Shown here: positions 58,503 through 64,000 of the stretch, in pieces
Layout of the letters: every line of letters begins with the position of its first letter
Position numbering within the stretch: position 1 is the stretch's first letter
Assembly (NCBI RefSeq): GCF_000213655.1
Contig: NC_015554.1
Span: 1,612,001-1,676,000 of the forward strand
Length of the DNA: 64,000 nt
Origin: Alteromonas naphthalenivorans
GTDB taxonomy: Bacteria; Pseudomonadota; Gammaproteobacteria; Enterobacterales; Alteromonadaceae
Reading direction: 5' to 3'
Made by a program: the position numbers and the translations under genes
Notes under the pieces: generated by a model
Database searches by the model: none
What the model was told of the DNA's origin: nothing
What the model saw: the letters and a program-made list of their open reading frames with translations, nothing else

Positions 58503-60294
58503 GTATTACGCAGTCAATCCACTCGGAACTTGGCGATACTTCTGCGTAGTGAAAAGTTTGCTCTAAGTCAGCGTGCCCTAAAAACCAGGACAATTCTTCT
58601 AACCCTGTATTGTCAGTCATATTGAAATACAGTACAGCAAACGTTCGACGGTATTGGTGACTTCTTGGGTACCATCGTTTCCCATTAATTAAGGGAGAGG
58701 AACTCCAGTCTGCAAACAAGTCTAAGCAACCATTTATATAATCATTGCTGAGAGGGCCAACACGGCTTTGAGCAAATTCTGTTCCATGGGCTTTAAAAGA
58801 CGTGTGTGACAAAAAACCACCAAATAAGAACTGTTCGGTTTCATCTACAATAAAGCCTCTTCGCTCTTCTAGGACATTGTTTAAAAGTGCAAACTCTAAG
58901 CCATAATCGAATATCAAGTCTGGTATTGGGCGGTGAACATTTTCAAGCTCAATACGTTCAGAAGTTTTTGGAATTCGTAAAATTAAATCGAAATGCCCAT
59001 CGATAGGCGATTGAACAAAGCAATTCCGTTTTAAACTTCTCATAGACGTAACTCTGCTAGCAACAAAACCAGCTACCAGTATGTAGATTGAGGCTACATA
59101 TAACCTTAGTGCAACGGCCATGGACATTTCTTGTCTAAATTGGCTAAAACACACCAAATTGTCGTCACACCACGACGTGATATTCAGTTCTTTTAATACA
59201 ACTGGCAAAGCTGTTTCTTTAAACACTTCCTCTTGCAATGATGAGCTTGAACAGTAAACGTCGCTATTATCTACTTTTTGTAACTCATTTTTCGCCAGTT
59301 CGGATAAATGCTGGCGTATCGCATAACCATACTTCCTAGCAAATTTAAGACTTGTTGAAATAGAGTGCAGGTAACTGAATGTAGGCATTACGGGGGTTTT
59401 TATTGATGGTTTCATGCTATCAAACAGAGTTCCACCATTGCTAAATAATGCTGCGGGTGAGTGAACAAATTTATACTTTTGAGATGCCCTTGCTGTGTAG
59501 ACCGCCTCAAGCAGTGAGATTATGTTTGATATAGTTTTTTCTGAAGGCCATAAATCTGTGTCAATATCGAAATCTATTGTATTAGCAGATTGAAATTCAC
59601 GAACCCTAGTGGGTGCGTTCCATTTCTTTGTCACTGAGTGGTCTTCTTTATAAGCACTATCATCGTTTTCAAATGGGTTACTCTTATAGTATTTTTTCAA
59701 AGAGTGCTGCAATGACAATAGTGATCTTGTTGTTAAGTTGAGCTCATTTTTTATTTTAATCCAGTCGATTTTTGATGATGAACTAGAGTTTAAATCTATG
59801 ATTTTAAGGGCGGCAGCAAAGACATGAGGCTGTGTATTGTAGTCCATAATAAAACCTTTGAGCTCGTCTAATTTAATTTGATCTAGCCCCCTTACAAGCA
59901 ATTTTGAGTCTTTTTGCCGAACCTCATTGACATGTTTTATTAAGTCAGTAATGGCGACCAGAATGCTTTTAGCTCTTAATGGTCGAGTGATTTTTCCTCG
60001 TGCGTCCAAGTATAATAAGCTGTGCATAATGTCTTTTAATAAAGGTTCATTAATTGCGTCAGTCAAATATTCCACGTCGGAAATCTTTCTTTTAAAATTT
60101 ATCTTTAGTGCTTTGTTTTTGTTTTTACGATAGTAGTCAATATCTACAGCCACTTTTGAAGCTAACCATTCTTGGTCGTAAACATTGTCATTTAATAGCC
60201 ATCTGGGCATTTCGTATTCAAACTTTTCTGCGGAATCAACTAATTTGGAAAAGTCAACAAAATCATCGTCTTTTAAATTTGCATTTTCACTCAT
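58498..60294 (-). CDS. Tyrosine recombinase (598 aa)
   Basis: A 598-aa tyrosine recombinase. Catalytic candidates are Arg in VASRVTSMRSLKR (about 411), His-x-x-Arg in PRSHQYRRTFAVLY (about 545), GHADLEQTFHYAEV with the LGH-like GH and the nucleophile Tyr (about 582). It is longer than most integrases, with an extra N-terminal region of about 200 residues of unknown role. It starts 12 bases after the 727-aa gene. Its native 3' end overlapped the 85-aa gene. Confidence 0.85.
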   Translation of the reverse strand: MSENANLKDDDFVDFSKLVDSAEKFEYEMPRWLLNDNVYDQEWLASKVAVDIDYYRKNKNKALKINFKRKISDVEYLTDAINEPLLKDIMHSLLYLDARGKITRPLRAKSILVAITDLIKHVNEVRQKDSKLLVRGLDQIKLDELKGFIMDYNTQPHVFAAALKIIDLNSSSSSKIDWIKIKNELNLTTRSLLSLQHSLKKYYKSNPFENDDSAYKEDHSVTKKWNAPTRVREFQSANTIDFDIDTDLWPSEKTISNIISLLEAVYTARASQKYKFVHSPAALFSNGGTLFDSMKPSIKTPVMPTFSYLHSISTSLKFARKYGYAIRQHLSELAKNELQKVDNSDVYCSSSSLQEEVFKETALPVVLKELNITSWCDDNLVCFSQFRQEMSMAVALRLYVASIYILVAGFVASRVTSMRSLKRNCFVQSPIDGHFDLILRIPKTSERIELENVHRPIPDLIFDYGLEFALLNNVLEERRGFIVDETEQFLFGGFLSHTSFKAHGTEFAQSRVGPLSNDYINGCLDLFADWSSSPLINGKRWYPRSHQYRRTFAVLYFNMTDNTGLEELSWFLGHADLEQTFHYAEVSPSSEWIDCVIP

Positions 60295-60306
60295 GTTTTA
60301 TTTAAC

Positions 60307-62490
60307 CTAGCATTTTTGCACTGCAAGTTGAGCAGTTCGTAGCATTTGTTTCATTATGACAGTGCTTTCGGATATTGCTGAAACAGCTGTGACACATTGC
60401 TCCTTAAGTATAGGATCACTACCAGTTTTAATATAGATAAGGGCGGTTTTTATGTTGTCGATGGAAACACAAAAATACAATTCTTCATTATGGATATTTT
60501 CATCATCCGGGTTTTTGAGTTTGTCGTACAAATTACCACCCATATCTTCATTATTAAAAGCAACTTCAAGCTGAGACTTTAATTCCTTCTCACTCATATT
60601 AAGAGCGTCTGAAGGCGAATCTTCCAAACCAATCGCCATGTAAAGCAATACATTTTGAAACGCTCTAATTTTATTTCTATAGATTAGCTCTGATAGATAA
60701 GGAGGAATGTATCTATTTAAGGTTGTTTCGACTTGATTACCTAAGTAATTTGCAGTTCTCAATGCATCCCCTCTTGATTGAAGAAATATTAACACCCCTT
60801 TGGAACCTCTTATTTTTTTCAATGTTGAGTGTTGTAAGGCTTTGTTTTTACTGGGAAGACTCGCTTTCATTTTGTTGAAGTTATCTTGAAATGCACTGTC
60901 TGAAACATGTTGTACCCCATTTGCTGTACGAAATACCCAAAGCTTCCTAATTTCGCTAGACTCTCTGGCTCTACTTGTCATTTCTAAAGCTATTTTCAGA
61001 CAAACAGCAGCATCTATATCTGATTTTTGTATCTGTGAGAGTAAGACGGGGCCTCCTTTAGCTTTCCTTGTTTTTGATTGTTTTGCGCGTTTTTTTAAAG
61101 CGCGAAGTCGGACAGAACCTTCATCAGTAATTTGAACAAACTCTCTACCAACCCCGTCAGATGATATTGAGATATCGTAGAGAGAAAATGGATTAATGCC
61201 AATTTCTTCCACGATTATCGTTTGCATAGCTGAAGCTACTTCTATGGTTAGTCCCAAATATCTGTTTACAGAATTACTTACTTTGTAAGGGCTATTTGGG
61301 TCATTGGTTCCACCTGAGATATAAAACTCATAATTGCTGTCATAATACGCAACTCGTTTAGATGTTAAAAAGTCAGATATGTTGTTTTCTGGCCAAATCG
61401 CGCTTAATTTAGTCTGAAACTTGGGAGCAAGCTGATCTTCGACATGAATGTGTTTACCTGTATGTTGTTCAATGAAACTTTTATATTGAGTAATAACTTC
61501 GGTTCCTAACAAGTAATCTTTATAACCTTCCCAAACAATATTTTTTGCTACATCGGTTAAACACGCAAGATTCGTATCGATTTCTTTTTTCAACTGTTCG
61601 AGAAATCGAGGCGTATCTTTAGTAAAAGATGTACTGTTCAAATCGTATAAGTCTAAGTTAGAAATTAAGGGATTGTTTGCACGCAATGTTTGATTACGCC
61701 ATGACCCCTTATAGTTGTCAGGCAGGTCTATTTGGCTGTCTAGTAGTCCTTGTTCCATTAGTGTTCTTATTGCTTTACTAATAATATGGAAATGCAAATA
61801 AGCTGTATTTCTTTGATACCGATCAAGCAGGTTCGCCCGGAACTTAATTAATTCACTTTGTAAAACCAGTGGATGATTATACCAATCAGGCTTATCTGTA
61901 GTTATACCGTTAAGAAAATCTGTTAATTGGGTTATTATCTTCTGCCTTGTTTTCTTCTTATATGCCATCGCGTGATTTATCAGAGCGTCTGAGATTTCAG
62001 GGCTACATGTTTTATTTAGGACTTCTTTAAATACTTCAATTTTAGGATTTACATGATGGAATCCTAATTGAATTTTTCTAGGGATTGCTTGCTTTTTAAG
62101 TTCTTCATAAGTCATTTTGGGGATAGCAACACTGAGAAAAGAGAGATCTTTTTTTGAAAAAGTTACCCAAGGTATATGACTACGCTCTATCAATTTAATA
62201 ATATGTGTTTTAAGTGATATAAAGTCTGAATATGCAGTGGGTTTAGCAAGTCGCTGGCTCAAATCTATAGCTACAAGTTTTAAACAATAAGTTAAGTCCT
62301 TTCTACCACTAGATAGCAATACAGGGCAGAGAATATTGCTATATGCAACAAGATTTTTTGATATTTTCATGATTTGGGAGTAGCTTTTTTCTTTGAACAG
62401 TTCAACCGTGCCATCGTGTATAGGCTCTCCATAATGGATTTTGATAAAGACGAATTTTTCATCTAAGCTCATTTTCTTATCCATTTGCAT
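60307..62490 (-). CDS. Large tyrosine-recombinase-fold protein (727 aa), degenerate active site
   Basis: A 727-aa protein with a tyrosine-recombinase fold in residues about 490-600: Arg in TSRARESSEIRKLW (about 507), then STLKKIRGSKGVLIFL where the expected His of HxxR is Lys (about 555), YLGNQVETTLNRYIPP where LGH is LGN and a Tyr remains (about 593). The His changes suggest it no longer cuts DNA efficiently and instead binds att sites as a structural partner, but this is inference. Its start is only about 110 bases from the right end of the element. It leads the operon. A Tn554 TnpB or SE Tfp role is possible. Confidence 0.78.
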   Translation of the reverse strand: MQMDKKMSLDEKFVFIKIHYGEPIHDGTVELFKEKSYSQIMKISKNLVAYSNILCPVLLSSGRKDLTYCLKLVAIDLSQRLAKPTAYSDFISLKTHIIKLIERSHIPWVTFSKKDLSFLSVAIPKMTYEELKKQAIPRKIQLGFHHVNPKIEVFKEVLNKTCSPEISDALINHAMAYKKKTRQKIITQLTDFLNGITTDKPDWYNHPLVLQSELIKFRANLLDRYQRNTAYLHFHIISKAIRTLMEQGLLDSQIDLPDNYKGSWRNQTLRANNPLISNLDLYDLNSTSFTKDTPRFLEQLKKEIDTNLACLTDVAKNIVWEGYKDYLLGTEVITQYKSFIEQHTGKHIHVEDQLAPKFQTKLSAIWPENNISDFLTSKRVAYYDSNYEFYISGGTNDPNSPYKVSNSVNRYLGLTIEVASAMQTIIVEEIGINPFSLYDISISSDGVGREFVQITDEGSVRLRALKKRAKQSKTRKAKGGPVLLSQIQKSDIDAAVCLKIALEMTSRARESSEIRKLWVFRTANGVQHVSDSAFQDNFNKMKASLPSKNKALQHSTLKKIRGSKGVLIFLQSRGDALRTANYLGNQVETTLNRYIPPYLSELIYRNKIRAFQNVLLYMAIGLEDSPSDALNMSEKELKSQLEVAFNNEDMGGNLYDKLKNPDDENIHNEELYFCVSIDNIKTALIYIKTGSDPILKEQCVTAVSAISESTVIMKQMLRTAQLAVQKC

Positions 62491-62586
62491 ATACCTACCT
62501 GAATATGTTCAAATACTGGAGGTTATTGTATTTTGTATATAAAGTCTAATATTACGAGAGTCTCTCTAATTGAAATTAGGTTGCTC

Positions 62587-63609
<1,023 letters not shown>

Positions 63610-63667
63610 CCTTTATAATTAGCACAGTTTGAGCAGTCAGTATTAACAGAACGCAAACCATACTAAT

Positions 63668-63696
63668 GAAAAAAGGCGCCTTAAGAGCGCCTTTTT
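63668..63696 (+). terminator. Terminator after ligA
   Basis: AAAAAGGCGC pairs with GCGCCTTTTT around a short loop, in the intergenic gap after ligA. It may serve both ligA and the convergent DUF2062 gene. Confidence 0.85.
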
Positions 63697-63786
63697 CATG
63701 TCTGCGTGTGTATGATTTGATGTACTTAGGCACGTACTAAGAACTCGTAGCCTAAGCGTCCGCCTGCCTATGGTAGGGGGAGCTGG

Positions 63787-64000
63787 CTACTGTGCTTGCA
63801 CTTTGGCTTTCGCACGAGCCAATCTTCTGCGTTCCCAAGCCTTTTTAACCTGAAAACGCCAAATCCAGTTTAGGGTGAAGTAACCCACGGCACTGGCGAT
63901 GATGGAACAAATTGCGCAGCCAACCAAAAATGCGGGGCCAATAGTGCTGATGCTTTCCACCACCCATTGCCAACTGAATTGAAATTCAAAGTGTTTAGGC
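63787..64000 (-). CDS. DUF2062 protein, partial (3' end only)
   Basis: A minus-strand frame enters from beyond the window and ends at TAG 63787-63789. The 71 visible codons match the DUF2062 C-terminus: FSWQWVVESISTIGPAFLVGC, then a membrane segment GYFTLNWIWRF and a basic tail WERRRLARAKA. It is a small inner-membrane protein of unknown function. It belongs to the host backbone next to ligA. The start lies outside the window. Confidence 0.75.
   Translation of the reverse strand, partial: PKHFEFQFSWQWVVESISTIGPAFLVGCAICSIIASAVGYFTLNWIWRFQVKKAWERRRLARAKAKVQAQ

Overview
The window reads as a gammaproteobacterial chromosome, most like Alteromonas or a near relative. The backbone order cysZ, smc, zipA, ligA and a DUF2062 gene, the family matches and the moderate GC content suggest this; no rRNA or other marker is present to prove it. 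Backbone sequence occupies about 1-9136 and 62604-64000. Everything between is one inserted element of about 53.5 kb.

The main result is the insertion itself. The housekeeping NAD-dependent DNA ligase gene ligA is cut in two, at the codons for its conserved VGRTGAITPVA stretch. The 5' part lies at 8109-9136 and the 3' part at 62604-63609. Joining them at a 6-base repeat (TGCAAT) restores one uninterrupted frame of 677 codons. At the broken end the element carries a different, complete NAD-dependent DNA ligase (9325-11259). The 5' ligA fragment stays open for 62 element-encoded codons and stops one base before the new ligase's ATG, with a strong ribosome binding site inside the overlap. The element therefore seems to destroy an essential gene, replace its function, and use the host ligA promoter and translation to express the replacement. 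The two ends share a 9-base inverted repeat (GTGTCACCA) two bases from the 6-base repeat. The far end encodes a compact recombination operon on the minus strand: a 727-aa degenerate tyrosine recombinase, a 598-aa recombinase, an 85-aa protein, a coiled-coil protein and a 451-aa recombinase. A dead IS21-family element sits exactly in the ATGA overlap of two of these genes without breaking either.

The cargo is mainly metal resistance. 11541-24970 holds a copper/silver module: CusRS-type two-component system, a DUF411 lipoprotein, CusC, a CusB fused to two CusF domains, CusA, CopC, CopD and Met-rich periplasmic proteins. 28382-39137 holds a second copper module: CopA ATPase, cupredoxin, DUF2933, a methyltransferase-like membrane protein, then on the minus strand a permease, a glutaredoxin-MauE fusion, DUF305, a channel-like protein, PcoB/CopB, multicopper oxidase and a CopL-like protein. 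39575-49255 holds a hemerythrin-like protein and a zinc/cadmium/cobalt module: MerR-type regulator, two CDF transporters, DUF3703, CzcC, CzcB and CzcA. Four copies of a GTAAT-N6-GTAAT site precede copper transcription units. Two MerR-type promoters with 19-base spacers precede the CDF and final methyltransferase-like genes. A KAP-family NTPase (25259-27478) sits between the copper modules and may be a defence gene.

The region 49256-53505 is a patchwork: a LexA-type box before a truncated gene, an HTH gene and a T5orf172 gene sharing an upstream 12-base site, a zinc-ribbon protein, a decayed Xre/MbcA/ParS antitoxin gene, and a KfrA-like protein with a palindromic operator. I see no conjugation, relaxase or replication genes, so the element looks integrative but not self-transmissible.
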